This document shows positions 47,801 to 59,540 of a stretch of DNA of 64,000 nt, one piece after another. Positions within the stretch are counted from its first letter, which is position 1, and every line of letters starts with the position of its first letter. The DNA is from Hoplostethus atlanticus (lineage: Eukaryota > Chordata > Actinopteri > Trachichthyiformes > Trachichthyidae). Where the stretch lies: the NCBI GenBank assembly GCA_034670405.1, contig JAXDDX010000119.1, positions 1,460,097-1,524,096 on the forward strand, given 5' to 3'. The position numbers and the translations under genes are program-made. The notes beneath the pieces are model-generated. The model worked only from the letters and a program-made list of their open reading frames with translations, was not told the origin of the DNA and searched no databases.

Positions 47801-48324
47801 CAGTGTGTGTGTCTTGGTGGGGGCCCTGGTGAGGTCAGAGTTCACAGTCCTGATGGCCTGAGGAAAGAAACTCCGTCTCAGTCTCTCTGTTTTGGCAGCG
47901 TGACTACGGAGGCGCTTGCCTGACCGCAGCAGCTGAAACAGTCCGTTGTTGGGGTGGTGAGGATCATTTGCTGGAAATTGCTGGAAATTAGCAGGCCAGT
48001 ACCACCGCCTCGCCTCGCAGCTCTGGGAGTGTGAGAGAAAGAGTACACATCTGACAGAGCAGCGGGTGTGGCAGTGTTTTCTGGGGTGATCCAAGTCTCA
48101 GTTAGAGCAAGAAAGTTGAGGGAGAGCAGGGATGCGTAGCCTGAGATGAACTCAGCTTTCGGCACAGCCGACTGGCAGTTCCACAGCCCCCCTGCCACCA
48201 CTTGCTCAACGCGAGTTGAGAGAGTAGGATAGATGAGATTAGTGGGGTCGCGGCGTCTGGGTGTGACCCAGCTTCTGTGCGCCCACTGGAAAGAGGAGAG
48301 GACAGGAATGGGAAGCAAACACAT
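44840..48324 (-). pseudogene. L2-like ORF2, interrupted
   Basis: Minus-strand ORF2 in four readable pieces. 48324 down to about 47990 is the start of the endonuclease, with LTETWITPENTATPAA. Then comes the nested LINE. 47450-46930 continues with VYRPPGPAGEFLEEL, LLGDFNIQTEKLDLL and LSDHYFMSYTLS carrying the catalytic SDH; a one-base insertion (CC for C) near 46938 shifts the frame. 46848-46500 is the linker; a 10-base tandem duplication (GCGCACCAAC type) near 46500-46515 shifts it again. 46267-44840 is an uninterrupted 475-codon frame with the full reverse transcriptase core: ARVTPLLKKP, LDLSAAFDTVNH, GVPQGSVLGPLLF, YCYADDTQLILSF and the C-terminal PQWWNELPTDVRTAE. The breaks differ from those in the plus copy, so they arose independently. 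Confidence 0.9.
47496..47964 (-). mobile_element. Rex1-like LINE 3' fragment nested in the L2-like element
   Basis: A 469-bp insertion flanked by a 6-bp target duplication, CATTTG, at 47490-47495 and 47965-47970. The corresponding uninterrupted site is at 29872-29877 in the plus copy. On the minus strand it encodes NGLFQLLRSGKRLRSHAAKT and ERLRRSFFPQAIRTVN, the conserved extreme C-terminus of Rex1/CR1-type ORF2 proteins. A 3' region then ends in two copies of TCTTGAA. Only the 3' end was inserted. A 10-bp tandem repeat, CTGGAAATT(G/A), abuts the 5' junction at 47971-47990. Confidence 0.85.
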
Positions 48325-48847
48325 GGTAGATCACAATACAATGATACGGTTTATGAAGAGAAGAAGCACCTAATCTTCGAAGGTCGTTCTTTGAAGAAGT
48401 CAGGCTTGAAAAAGTCGCCTGTTGCCTTTGTTCGCTTAGCCTTCCTTTGCCTGACGCTTTCAAAGCAGCAGTGGTTGACGACTGCTTCCACTGATTGCTA
48501 ATTGTCTGCCAGGAGTGCAGGCCCCTCCCAGACAATTAACAAGGCAATTGGCCTAGCTTGGTGAAACTACCTTCAATAGGGGCTATGACACAAACAGAAA
48601 CTGACCAACTAGCAGCTAACAATAGACTACTGATTAAAGCACTAATACTTAAGCAATCAAAGTACAGCTAACAGCAACCTGGTAAGCAAGAAAAATATAC
48701 TCAGACTATCCTAGATGAGTCAAGTAGTTCAGAATCCCTCCAGAAGTTAAATACACACAAATACATTTCTCACTTTCAACAACCCACAGAGAATATGCCT
48801 GAACTTGTTGCATACAGCTGCAGTTTTTTTTATGTGTGGAGAGAGCT

Positions 48848-48877
48848 ATAGCAATAGCAATAGCAATAGCAATAGCA
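48848..48877. repeat. (ATAGCA)5 hexanucleotide repeat
   Basis: Five exact head-to-tail ATAGCA units. Confidence 0.95.
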
Positions 48878-48968
48878 GAGCAAGAGTTTTTCCAGTTGAT
48901 AAAAAGTGAAAGTTGCACCACCTACTCATAACACAAAATGTCCTGTGGCTGCATTGCATTATGGTCTA

Positions 48969-49060
48969 CTGAGGCTACTGTCAGTGGAGAAATTGGTTGC
49001 CTCTCTACAATTGATTTCTCCCTGTATGATTGTTTTATGGCAATGCTTACAGTTGGACTG
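48969..49060 (+). repeat. Dispersed repeat, right part
   Basis: Continues the repeat broken at 44486: AGGCTACTGTCAGTGGAGAA, ATTGGTTGCCTCTC and CCTGTATGATTG match 7159-7225. Confidence 0.65.
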
Positions 49061-51286
49061 AGAACAAGAGGATTCTAACGCCTATCCTGAAATTAGACAA
49101 GGCCGTATTTTTATGTCTATCATTTGTAATGTGTTTGTAGGTAGGACATCATGGCCCAATTCAACAGATAGGACCCTGTCATCCACGACCTTGTATAACT
49201 CAGCATCTGCTTGCTTCAATGGCAAAGTATAAAGGCAAGCTTTCTGTTGGCAAATATTACAGGTCTATCAGGATAAGGCCCAGAGCTGTGCCCTTGCTCA
49301 ACACTATCATTAGATTGGTCTAAATTACTGCTTATTAAAAATCTGCTATCAGATATTAAATCAGATAATAAAATCAGATATTATCTTCCAGTCAATGTCA
49401 TCTACCTCCAGTATGACAAACCTTCCTCGCTAACCACAGCTAGTGAATATTTTTGCAATGTTATTATTATCATTATTATTATTATTATTATTTTACTCAG
49501 GGGTGTCTGTAAAACCTGCAATTACACCTGCCCCCTGACTTAAAGAGCTGCTAACCCACCTAAACAATTTCATTAGTCTGGCTTTCAGTGGAGATTTTTA
49601 GTGTCCATGATGGTCTAAATGCTGTTTCAGAGGCTTTTCACCCTGACATGAATACAATTCTAGGGGAACCACTGAAACATTGTCATTTTTGGGTATTAAA
49701 AATGTTCAGTTTAAAGATAATATATATATATAGTATATACAGTATACTGTATGTATATATATTATATTATCGACTGTAGCTTCAATCCAAAAGATATTGG
49801 TATTGAAATTGGTCTTCAAAAACCCATATTGTATCAGTCTAACCATAACTATCACCCACCATCACCACTGCCATTCAGTACAGACTATCCTCAATAAACA
49901 TCTAACACAAATGCACGTGCATGTACAGAGCTGACAGAGCTGAGTCGAAGAGGTTCATTTAAACTCCTCCAGCTGGTAGAAGTACTATACTTTGTCAAAT
50001 TAAAGGACAACCTTTTGAATGAACTTGAATAATGTGGCTGACTCAGGACTCATGAGTTTGAGACTGGGATAAAACTCAACAAAACTGAGAATTCATTGAA
50101 GCACTCAGTAAAGTCTCCACGATATGATTGGACACAGTCATGATTATTACTTACTTAGAAACTTCCCAAACTTTTCAATGTACAAGTCAAACTCCTCCAA
50201 GAGGATACCTAAGATCCTTTAAGACCTAAACCAGGAGTTTGTTAGCATTTCTTGTGGGTAAGTGCCTGCTGCGGGTTGAGGCCAATGTTTCCTGCTGACC
50301 TGATGCTAGCGATCAGATGGGTTTCAGTGAATTGTCACTGTGGAAAACAACACTTCATAATAGTTCTCCCTATAGTGTTACGATGTACAAAGGGTGAGAT
50401 CATCTGCGCATTTGAAAGCCTCTCAGCTGGAACTGATTATTAAACTGATGTACAGAAGTGCTTCTGAATGCCTTGGAGGAAGTTTAAGCTTTTTTCGCTC
50501 ATTTCCCTGAAGGTAAACTCTTAAACAAGACTCACACGTTATTACTATTAGGCAATTCAGGCAATTTTTCAAGACAGATCTGTCTCTTCCAAAGCTTGAA
50601 ACACGAGAGAACTTTCACTCACTGAGGTACAAATGCTGGAGCCGCTCCAGAGACAGTGAATGTGGACAAAGCGATACTAACCAGTGTGATATAAACGATA
50701 TTAGCATATCTTCTCCCTAATACACTTGGCACTAGAAAACAGCAGCTCATTTGAAAGTAGACTAAAAGCTCAAATGGAATTTGTATGAGTCCACAAAGTC
50801 AGTGCCCAATTCATGGTGAATGAAGTGTCCGGATTTCGGCTCTTCAGGTTTTGTTAAAAAGCTTTTCACCTGAAAATCCTCGGGGTAAAGGAGGAGTGTA
50901 TTTAATCGAGTCAGCTCGCAAAATATGTTCCTGCAGAAGGGCCCATCACCGCTCTCTAACATGGACCCGGAGAGTGGCTCACCAATTGAACAAACTGCGT
51001 GACTCATATTGCTCAGGGATGTTGTACTCGAGTCTTAATCCTTTCATTTACAGAATCAAGGCTGTGCTGTGGAAGCAAATGTCTGTTGCTGCTATTCACC
51101 ATTTCACTCAACTGTCAGTGCTGCTTGACTGCAATAAGGCTGCGTTAAAGGCTGAGGTCATGGAGCCTCTATATTGCTTTACCTTGAAATTCAGAGAGAT
51201 AAAATAATGCTCCATAGGACAGACAAGAAGCAGTCAAAGCTGAAATACAAACATTCTCAGCCCAGTGAAGAGTTAGTAGATTTATG
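49061..51286. other. Non-coding, with simple repeats and a miniature-element fragment
   Basis: No gene recognised. It holds an ATT/CAT run at 49461-49493, TA-rich DNA at about 49720-49770, and at 49770-49841 a segment (GATATTGGTATTGAAATTGG then AAAACCCATATTG) that is the inverted relative of 9606-9660, a fragment of a hAT-type miniature element. Confidence 0.45.
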
Positions 51287-51701
51287 TTAAAGCTGCTCTA
51301 GGGAACTTCCACTTCACAGTTTTGGCAGCGAGAGATAGCTGTTCAGTACCCAGAAATCCTGTATTGTAACGCCAGTAAACATCACACTGCATGCTCATGT
51401 TCATGTTACCAACCCGGCCAGTCTGTGATGCTTTCTAACGACGGGGAACCAAAGGGAGGCAAAAGATCCAACACTAGTGAGTCCAGCTTTCTCAGGACGG
51501 GTGCGCTCATTTGCTGCTCTTAAGCTTCAAACCATCACTTCCTGTGTGTGGAGAAGTGTCCGTACCCAACACCAGTATTTCATTTGGGCAAGTAGAGTCT
51601 CAATTAGTGGGGGTGGGCTGCTCTTCTCTTTTGCAGTCACACTTTTTGATTCAGGCTAATAAGACAGGTGGATGTAAAAATCTTGCCTTGTGCAGCTTTA
51701 A
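51287..51701. mobile_element. TTAA-flanked miniature element, complete
   Basis: Bounded by TTAA at 51287-51290 and 51698-51701. Ends are imperfect inverted repeats: AGCTGCTCTAGGG at the left and AGCTGCACAAGGC read inward from the right. Length between the TTAA copies is 407 bp, without coding sequence. A second copy of the family starts at 28377. Most consistent with a piggyBac or Kolobok-type non-autonomous element. Confidence 0.7.
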
Positions 51702-51859
51702 ACCACCACTCTCTCATGAGAGTTTGCAGTGTATGTCATATTATGTACTGTTTTTTTTTGCAGAATAATAAAATTATAGCACAGCATTCATTCAAGATCT
51801 ATAAGCCTCATCATCTAGCCTCATCTAACCACTGACCTGTTTATACACTCGTCATATCA

Positions 51860-52092
51860 AACTGGTTCCACGAACATTACAATAAGTTCGGTGTACTCCA
51901 ATGGCCTCCACACTTACCAGATCTCAATACAATTGTGATGCCATCATGTCAACATGGACCAGAATCTCTAAGGGATGTTTGCAGCACCTTGATGAATCCA
52001 TGCCACGAAGAAATTCAGGCTGTTCTCGGGGCAAAGGGGTGGTCCTACCCAGTACTAGAAATGTGTACCTAATAAAGTGGCCGCTGAGGGTA
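51860..52092 (+). pseudogene. Tc1-like transposase relic (C-terminal)
   Basis: The frame from 51860 reads NWFHEHYNKFGVLQWPPHLP then DLNTI, the WPPQSPDLNPIE block that precedes and includes the third acidic catalytic residue of Tc1-type DDE transposases. The expected EHLWD and following residues are missing, so the catalytic glutamate is deleted. Another frame then gives DAIMSTWTRISKGCLQHLDE and SMPRR, the C-terminal part. It ends with GTGTACCTAATAAAGTGGCC, the familiar 3' end of this fish element. Inactive. Confidence 0.82.
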
Positions 52093-52095
52093 CGT

Positions 52096-53828
52096 CTGTT
52101 TACTAGACTACACTGCTGCACAGCAGTGCTGCACACACAAGCGCAGACTGACCACCCATTTTTTTCCTTTCTATCAGGTGGGGACCACCGTTTAAGGGCA
52201 CAATGTCATTTAGACATTTGGACACATTAGAGGCAGACAGATACACCGAATACTTTAAATCCCAAACCCCCAGGAGTCATTCAACAGTAGGTGAAAAAAC
52301 GTTGCTGGATGCTTGGATGCTTCATGTGTGCCTGCTTTGCGGGTGTGAGCCATTGACAAGGCGACAAGTCATCCATTGGCTGTGATAAGGCAGAGAGCCT
52401 TTATACCTTTATGCCTCTATACCTATAGCCTATACCTATATCCTGTTACTTCTGCAGATCACACAAGCCAAAGCGTCAAAACACAGCCTGAGTGTTAATT
52501 AGTTCATTAGCTTTTTAAAAAAATAAAAAATGAATAAATAACGGCATTAATGAAGTATCGTAATAATGTATGTATAGTCGCAGTAGGTACTAAAGAAGAG
52601 AATCCGGTATACAAATCTTCAAATCTTATTCATCTCTTCTTATTTTCATATTTTCTATTCACATTTTCTCATGAAACACTGTTGCTAGAGCTTCTATCTT
52701 GATAGGACGTAAGCCTTATCCTCTCTGCGTCCCAGGAGACCATGCATAATCCCCAATAGTGACTGCAGCAGTATATTTGCACAGAAGCTATTCTCGACAG
52801 ACTCAACGTTACAGCTTAGAGAAAAAAAATTCAAAAAAACACGCGCCGGCAACCACCAAGGTGTCAGTCGAGCGCAAAGGTTCCACGAAGCCATAGGGAG
52901 TTCTTTGGGTTTTGAAAAAAGTGACATTGAGTAAGACGCGCACGTGCCGACACTCCAGAGATTCACTGAAATTAGCTTTGCTTTCAGAATGCAAAGATTG
53001 ACTTTGATTAGCCTGGGTTGAGAGAGCACAGTGACTATTCTAGTCCTCTAATGGGGACTACAATTATCACTCATTTATGATGTTCTGATAACGGGGCATA
53101 CAAATTAGCAGCAAGACATGGCTGAAATACATAATGACTGGTTTTGACTCATCTACAGAGAACATCTGAATGCTCACATCATTTTTAAATAAGTGTATTT
53201 CTATGTAACTGATAAACCGCCACAAATTTTAACATTAGTGAAATAAATAATTTGTTTAATGAGAATTATTGTTTTTTAAAAAAGGATCATTTTGTTAAAA
53301 GATCCTCGACTTGTATATATACGACTTCTTGAACTCCTGATGGGAATTCATCAAGATGACCTTAAACACCCTTCCAAATGAGATGAACATAAGTCTATGC
53401 TTTATGGATTATATGGATCCGTAAACGAAACTCCTGAGAGGGTTACACGAGAAACGACAGTAGGACAGGAAACATTAAAATTCATGAGAGAGAAGCAGCA
53501 AAGAAAAATAAGCATATACGCTGAAGGCATGGTATTGGCTTTGCTTCCCATGGATGCCCATTAATCAACTGTGGTGATCAAAGGCGCCAGCAATTAATTG
53601 GCTGTTGGTTTATGGCACATGACTCCAGTCTACAGTGTGTCTCAGTGGTTCTTAGCTCACCACATCGCTCATAATAGGTATACTTGTGGCCCAAACCCCT
53701 AGATAGTCTTGATCAATTTCATGTGACATCATCGCGATCAATACTAGTATACGGGACGTATTACCTCAGTTGGTCAGTTTCTTTTTCCATTTTTAGAACA
53801 ATTCATCACTGCCATAGTTTTCCAGTGT
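52096..53828. other. No gene recognised
   Basis: No exon or element recognised. A degenerate TATACC-type stretch lies at about 52395-52445. Confidence 0.4.
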
Positions 53829-54015
53829 ACAGTACTGTGCAAAAATCTGTCAAATGAAGATGCTTTCAAAAATAATGGAATGAAAAGTTACTAAATATCA
53901 AAACATGTACTATAAAGAGCAGTAATGTAAAACACTAATGCAGAAACAAAAAAAAACCCATCTAAGACCAAATTTATATCATTTTTTTAGGGTGCCTAAG
54001 ACTGCACAGTACTGT
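53829..54015. mobile_element. Mariner/Tc1-type miniature element
   Basis: A 187-bp segment bounded by a perfect 13-bp inverted repeat, ACAGTACTGTGCA (53829-53841 and 54003-54015). The right end continues inward with GTCTTAGGCACCCTAAAA when read on the minus strand, a well-known end of a widespread fish element. TA dinucleotides inside the repeats (53833-53834 and 54010-54011) may be the target duplication. No coding sequence. Confidence 0.65.
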
Positions 54016-57000
54016 GTCTGAAAAGGTACTCCGAAATGACCACATTTTGTGAAAACGTCTGCTTACATCACATTTTGAAGTTTTTTGCAGTTTCTCTGCT
54101 GTGCCTTGGAGGAGGAGGAAGATACAGCTCTACTTCAGAGGGTGCATTATGATACAATGGAGTCTTTCTTTGGATAAGATGAAACCCTGGAGGTTGGCAT
54201 GGCCTTTATACTAAATTAAATTTTCATGGGGTTTCAAATGGTCTAATAAGAATGAATGTTTTTCCATTTTCAGGCTCTTTCAAGGTTGTAGGGGGAGATA
54301 GGTCAGCACAAAATAGCTACCCTTATATCCCTTGAAGATATCCCTATAAAAGATGCCAATCAGCAGTCTGAGGTATTACAGTCTCTTTAATGTAAAACGA
54401 ACTGGTCAAAAGAATTGCTGAAATAAATTAAACCCAAATACGATTACTTCCAACTGTTAAGGACTATGGTGACTGTAATTGTATGAGTTGATTTGAGTCC
54501 AGATGTGACGTCTAGTCCTAGATAATGGGACAAAGTAAAGCATAATGGGACTCAGAATTACTATGTCAGTGATTATAAACATAACTGAAACTGACCTATA
54601 AGGGATAGGTGGATAAATTCATGACAGGCATTTACCAAAACACAGAATTTGATGTTATAAGCCTTTTTGTGCCACAATCCTGGGTCAGCACTCACACAGA
54701 AGCCCAATTCAGATGTCAGAAAGAATGATGCACTAACCCACAAATGGAGACTGTACATCAGGCTACGCCGCCATAAATCTACAGGACCATCAGACAGGCA
54801 GCACCATTCACCAGCCACCAAATCTAAATGCTACAGGGTTGTGTGTGTGAGGTTGTATGTCATACCTTTTTCCCCAAATCTTCTGCCATTTGCCAATCTC
54901 TACCCACCCTTAGCTGACCTACAATATGCCTGCCCAGAGGTTCTTTTCTCCCTCACAGACAAGGGTGCAAATTTGGTGTAGAAGGTGGGGGGACGGGGGA
55001 CCAACGTTGGCGATGGCCAGTCCTTCCCTAAAAAAAAAAGGTATATACACCAGTTCAGGTGCGAAGCTATGCTAATTTTCCCATTCACAGTGCTTTGACA
55101 TAACAATGCCAACCACAGTCTTTCTGCGATCATTTGCAGAGACAAACTGCTAGCGGATATTCACTTTGTCGACTTGATCCGGTCTGTTTGTGAACACGAC
55201 AGATTGCCATTATGAACATGAACAGATGTCCCAAATTCCTCTGACCTAGCTACATGCTGGCGATAGTTAGTCTCTCTCTTTGGGTTTTTACTCACATTAT
55301 CATTTTTTATTTTTTTGGATCCAAAAAAAAAAGGACAGCAAATCAAGCTGCCATTTCATGTTGGATGATGGTGGTGAATGATCTTTTGATCTCTTGTGAG
55401 CGATCTCTCGTGGAAATAGTTCCCCCTCCGATGATTCATTCAGTTAATGTACATTAGTTCCACATGCCTGTAGAGGGCCCCTTGCCCTCTACAGGCTTTT
55501 TTGCACCCTTGCTCACAGACAAAACCAATTGCGCTATCTTCCTGTTGAGTTGATTTCTACCTGCTTGCTCTCAATAGCTGCTGCTAGACACCTCAGCACT
55601 TAGTTATGTCGCCAGATATCTCGTCCTCTCGGGACAGACTCATTTTGCATCTTGACAAAACATGTCTAGGAGTACCTATGCCTGAAAGTAAGAGACTGAC
55701 AGTGCCTGCTGAACTGCTTCCTTTGGATTCCGTTTGATACCGTAGGCGCTGCACTCCTAACTGTGGGGTCTTTCAACTCTGTCAGCATAATCTTACCTTT
55801 GCACATTTCAATTCCTCTGTTAGGCTAGATACAAGCAGTTCTAAGATCCTGTTCCCATACAGAGCTACATTGTTAAGACATCGTGGGACTCCAAGCCATT
55901 TCCTAACATACAAGCTAACTAGCCTCTCTTACTCCTCTGCCTTTGATATAGGTATCTCATATACTGCCAGGGGCCACAACAGACCAAACTACAGGCACCA
56001 CAGCTTTAACTTGCCTGATAGTCCTGACCTTTCTGGAAATACAGGTCACTGTATTTGTACAGGACAGGCTTTAATAGCACTTCGGAGGTCGTCAGTGAAT
56101 TCAATTCAATTCAATTTTAGACCACTGACTTTGCATTGCATTTTGAACAAGAAAACCTTCAACTGCTATGTGTTGACCAGCTCATCATTTCCCAACGCCT
56201 AATTTCATGGCAATTTGAATTGTTGTTAAAATGCTGTATTATATGAAATCCAGAACCAGAGCAAAGTGTTCCCGGTGGCAGTACTGTCGTCCAACGGCTG
56301 GCATTGCTTTTTGTTTACTTCACTGACTGAAGTGAATCTTTCACTGAACTAAACTGGTACTACTTAGCTTGGCTTTTGGAGTTCCTACAAATTCTCCTGA
56401 GGTTCATTATTGACATATTAGATACTTGAGACATAATTAATTTGCAACCTTCTACGACAAAGACATATTGCGAAATCCGAGGAGTGCCAAGCTCAATCTC
56501 AAGGTTGCAGGATGACTCTTAATAATGAGGTCTCCGTGTCATATTACTGCCCTATATATGGTTTTACCTTCATTAGTCTTGTGGTTTCATTTTTTGTGAC
56601 AGCAGTCTGGCACTTGTCTCGACAATCCTATGTTATGTGAGCAAAATGATTCCCCTGTAGAGAGACGGGTTTAACAATTAAATTGGCACAAAGGAATCTC
56701 ACAGTACAATGGAGCTCAGGCCTGTAACGATATGAGGACTATTAAAGCTGTTCTGTAGAAATTAATAGACAACATCTCTCTACCCACTGCATCCTTTATG
56801 CTGCTTTCAAGAGAGCACCTGATCCAGACGTCAGGTTGATATGACACTGGCAATCATAGAAGATCTGTTCTAATAGCATTACCGAAAGGTGAGATAGCAC
56901 AAAGTGAATAAAGAATGAAAAGGAAGAAAAAGGCAGAGAAGGGCTGGGTAAATGCCAAAATCATTAACATGTCGAGAGGCACCAAAAATGTTAGCACGCA

Positions 57001-57743
57001 GACACTATTGGTTCTGCCTCATTTGAGCGCCCGGCTCTCTTGCTCATTCACAATGAAAAGGTCAGCGCCTGTTGGGAAGTATGATTCCCTGTCAAGGTCT
57101 TCAAAAGGCATGGATAATGTAACCCTTGTACAAAGGAGTGCCATCACTTTGTCATAACGGGACACGCCAACAAAATACTAAATATAATATACAAGATTCA
57201 AATACTTAATAAATACATCAATAAAAATACATAATAATAATAATTCAAATAAACAACAACAGCAAACAACCACCTTTCATAATAAATGGGACCAAATCTG
57301 TCTTTGTGAAGGACATTTTACAGAGCTCTGTGAGTGACGTGTTCAAAACAGTTTCTGAATAAATGCAATGATTTAATCTGATCTAATTGGACGGTAATAA
57401 CATTTAGCTAAGCGATAATGTGGATAAATAACCATATGGTTGCTGTTTTGTAGAAAGTCTCAGTGGAATAAGCATAATAACAGTTTATAAACACTTTGGA
57501 ATATTTCTGATATGAGTTTCAGTTTTTGTTAACTTTGCATCACTTAGTTTATCAAATGAATTATTGATATAAAGTTTTGATAGACAGTTTTATTAGACAG
57601 AAGCTTCTATAGCTGTGTCCTGGAGCAAGCGATCGCTATAGTTTCTAGAAAACTACTGTCATTTAACAGCAATTGTACAGGCTCCCTTCCATTTTCAGCC
57701 ATTCCGCTCCACTAAAGTATAAACAAATACGCATCTGTCACGT
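54016..57743. other. No gene recognised
   Basis: No exon, RNA gene or clear transposon. A hairpin lies at 55466-55496 (listed separately). ATTCA/AATTC-type repeats occur at about 56098-56117 and an A/T-rich stretch at about 57180-57265. Confidence 0.4.
55466..55496. repeat. 13-bp perfect hairpin followed by a T run
   Basis: GCCTGTAGAGGGC (55466-55478) and its exact complement (55484-55496) enclose the loop CCCTT, and TTTTTT follows. In a vertebrate this is not a polymerase II terminator; a T run can stop polymerase III, but no A or B box is seen upstream. Confidence 0.8.
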
Positions 57744-57990
57744 TGGTGTTGAAAAGATGGCTGGATCAATGCCTGATCGAAACACAATGTTCAAGTAGCC
57801 AATAAATTCATAATATAAATATATCAAATTTCCCTTGAACTTTCAGCCGTTAACTTTACTCGTCAAAAGATAATATAACTTTCAGATCGTTCACGGTAGT
57901 GCTGAATAGCTGGCCAGTTCAGTGCCTGATCGAAACTCAAAGTCCGATGTATATCAAATCCGATATACATATATCAAAGTTCATTATATA
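57744..57990. repeat. Imperfect tandem duplication, period about 154 bp
   Basis: CACGTTGGTGTTGAAAAGAT...AATGCCTGATCGAAACACAA at 57739-57786 is repeated as CACGGTAGTGCTGAATAGCT...AGTGCCTGATCGAAACTCAA at 57892-57940, followed in both by AT-rich TATATCAAA runs. No coding sequence is recognised. Confidence 0.55.
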
Positions 57991-58559
57991 TATCAAAGTT
58001 CAATAAATATTTCCTGTTTGGCCCCCCATACCCCAGTGATAAAAACAGGAGGCTCTGGGACAAGTCACCATCAGGTGCTGAGAGAGCATCTTCACTGTCA
58101 GACGGCTGTAGTGATGATGTGTGTGAAATATAGCGTGCAGGGATCTGGAAGAATCGACTGAACTCCCTCCAGTAGTATCTGCAGGGCTGACCACATGTAA
58201 ACAGTGTTCTGTGAAGTTGAGGGGGAAATGTAAGGATCAATAGTACAAGGGTGATGATTCAATAGCTGTGACAGCCTGGATACAGAGCACGGAGATGGAA
58301 GAGCGAATACTTGCAGGGTGTGCTTACTGTGGTATTAAAGAGAAAACACCGGTGTTGTCAAGTTTTCATTTCAACTGAACCATGTCCTTGCTACTTCAGG
58401 CTCAGCTGTAGTAGACTGTTGCAATGGAGAAATGTGTCGTGAGACCTGCACATGTAAGGATCATATTCATTTGAAACTCAAATATGACATGATACCCAGG
58501 TCAGTGTGCACTGTGCAGTTTCATTCCATATCTATAAAAATAGCATCCTTGTTCTTTTC

Positions 58560-58730
58560 AGGCAATGATTTTTTTCTTCCCAGGAAAGACCTACCAGACA
58601 CTGGGTGTTTAGAACAGCAAGTGCAATAGCTTTCAACTGTCTATATCACTATTGTGTTATTTCAATCAGAGATAGAAAGTAGCAAAATGGACATTTATGT
58701 ACATGAAAATGACATGTATTATTACTTTAA
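58560..58730 (-). repeat. Unnamed dispersed family X, copy 4
   Basis: On the minus strand it reads TTTTGCTACTTTCTATCTCT, GATTGAAATAACACAATAGT, then AAACACCCAGTGTCTGGTAG and GTCTTTCCTGGGAAG. The order is that of copies 1 and 2. No ORF. Confidence 0.65.
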
Positions 58731-58898
58731 ATTATAACAACAAATCCATATAATGGGAAATGGAAAATGATTGGACTGCTGTCCAGAAGTATCCTGGCAT
58801 TTGAAATGTTGTCAGATCCTCCTCCTCTTTGATAATCGGCGCTCTATTAGGAGGTGATACGAAATCACTGGAAAATGATGACTGGGAAGTGTGAATGG

Positions 58899-58906
58899 GT
58901 TGTCAT
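58899..58906. repeat. Target-site duplication of the hAT transposon, left
   Basis: GTTGTCAT, identical to 62045-62052. Eight base pairs is the length expected for hAT insertion. Confidence 0.95.
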
Positions 58907-59540
58907 TAGGGGTGGGCGGTATGGCCTAAAATTTATATCACGGTATATTTAGAATTTTGGACGGTAACGGTATATATCACGGTATATTTGCTTTTTCTTA
59001 TAATAATAATAAAAAATGCTTTAGGAGCAGTACAAGACTCTGGGATGGTAACAATTTATTCCCGGGGGGTTAACTATGAGGTTTCTACTGGGCTCTTCCA
59101 TTAGTATTCTGTAATCTGTATATTATGACAAAATTGACATTACAAATTGAACTTAAGTGTTTATGAATGTTTTATTGTGCAAAACTGCACTGTATTAAAT
59201 ATAAATAGCACCTTATATGCAAACATTTTTCAAAAATAGGTTCTGAACAATACAAATAAATATTTAAAAAAAAAAATGTAAATTTCAAGTATTCCAATAC
59301 TTCAAATAACTTCTGTATATAACAAAAACTTCAAAGGTTAGGCAACATGCCAAGAAAAGAATTATAAAGATAAATAGCACATTATATGAAGACTTTTTTC
59401 CAAAATAAGTTGAACAATACAATAAACACCTGAACAATACAATTCACATACTTTTTTCAAATAAAATAAATAAAACTCAAAATTCCTAATATCAAGTATC
59501 CCAGTACTTCAAATAACTGCTAGTGTATATCGCAAAAACC

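Larger units (their letters stand above)
44487..48545 (-). mobile_element. L2-like LINE retrotransposon, long copy with nested insertion
   Basis: The longest copy of the family in the window. On the minus strand it runs from a 5' leader through the endonuclease and reverse transcriptase to the same tail as the plus copy, ending in ATTAC repeats at 44492-44511 (plus). It extends at least 300 bases further 5' than the copy at 29645, including a stretch upstream of the endonuclease. The true 5' end lies somewhere between 48545 and 48968, where the interrupted host repeat resumes. A second LINE fragment (47496-47964) sits in the endonuclease region. Without it the element is 3.6 kb or more. Confidence 0.88.

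Noticed and set aside
57974..58240. 88-codon frame with SDSED acidic motif, suggestive of a transposase N-terminus
   Set aside because: The match is only a few acidic residues, there are no terminal repeats, and no catalytic domain follows.
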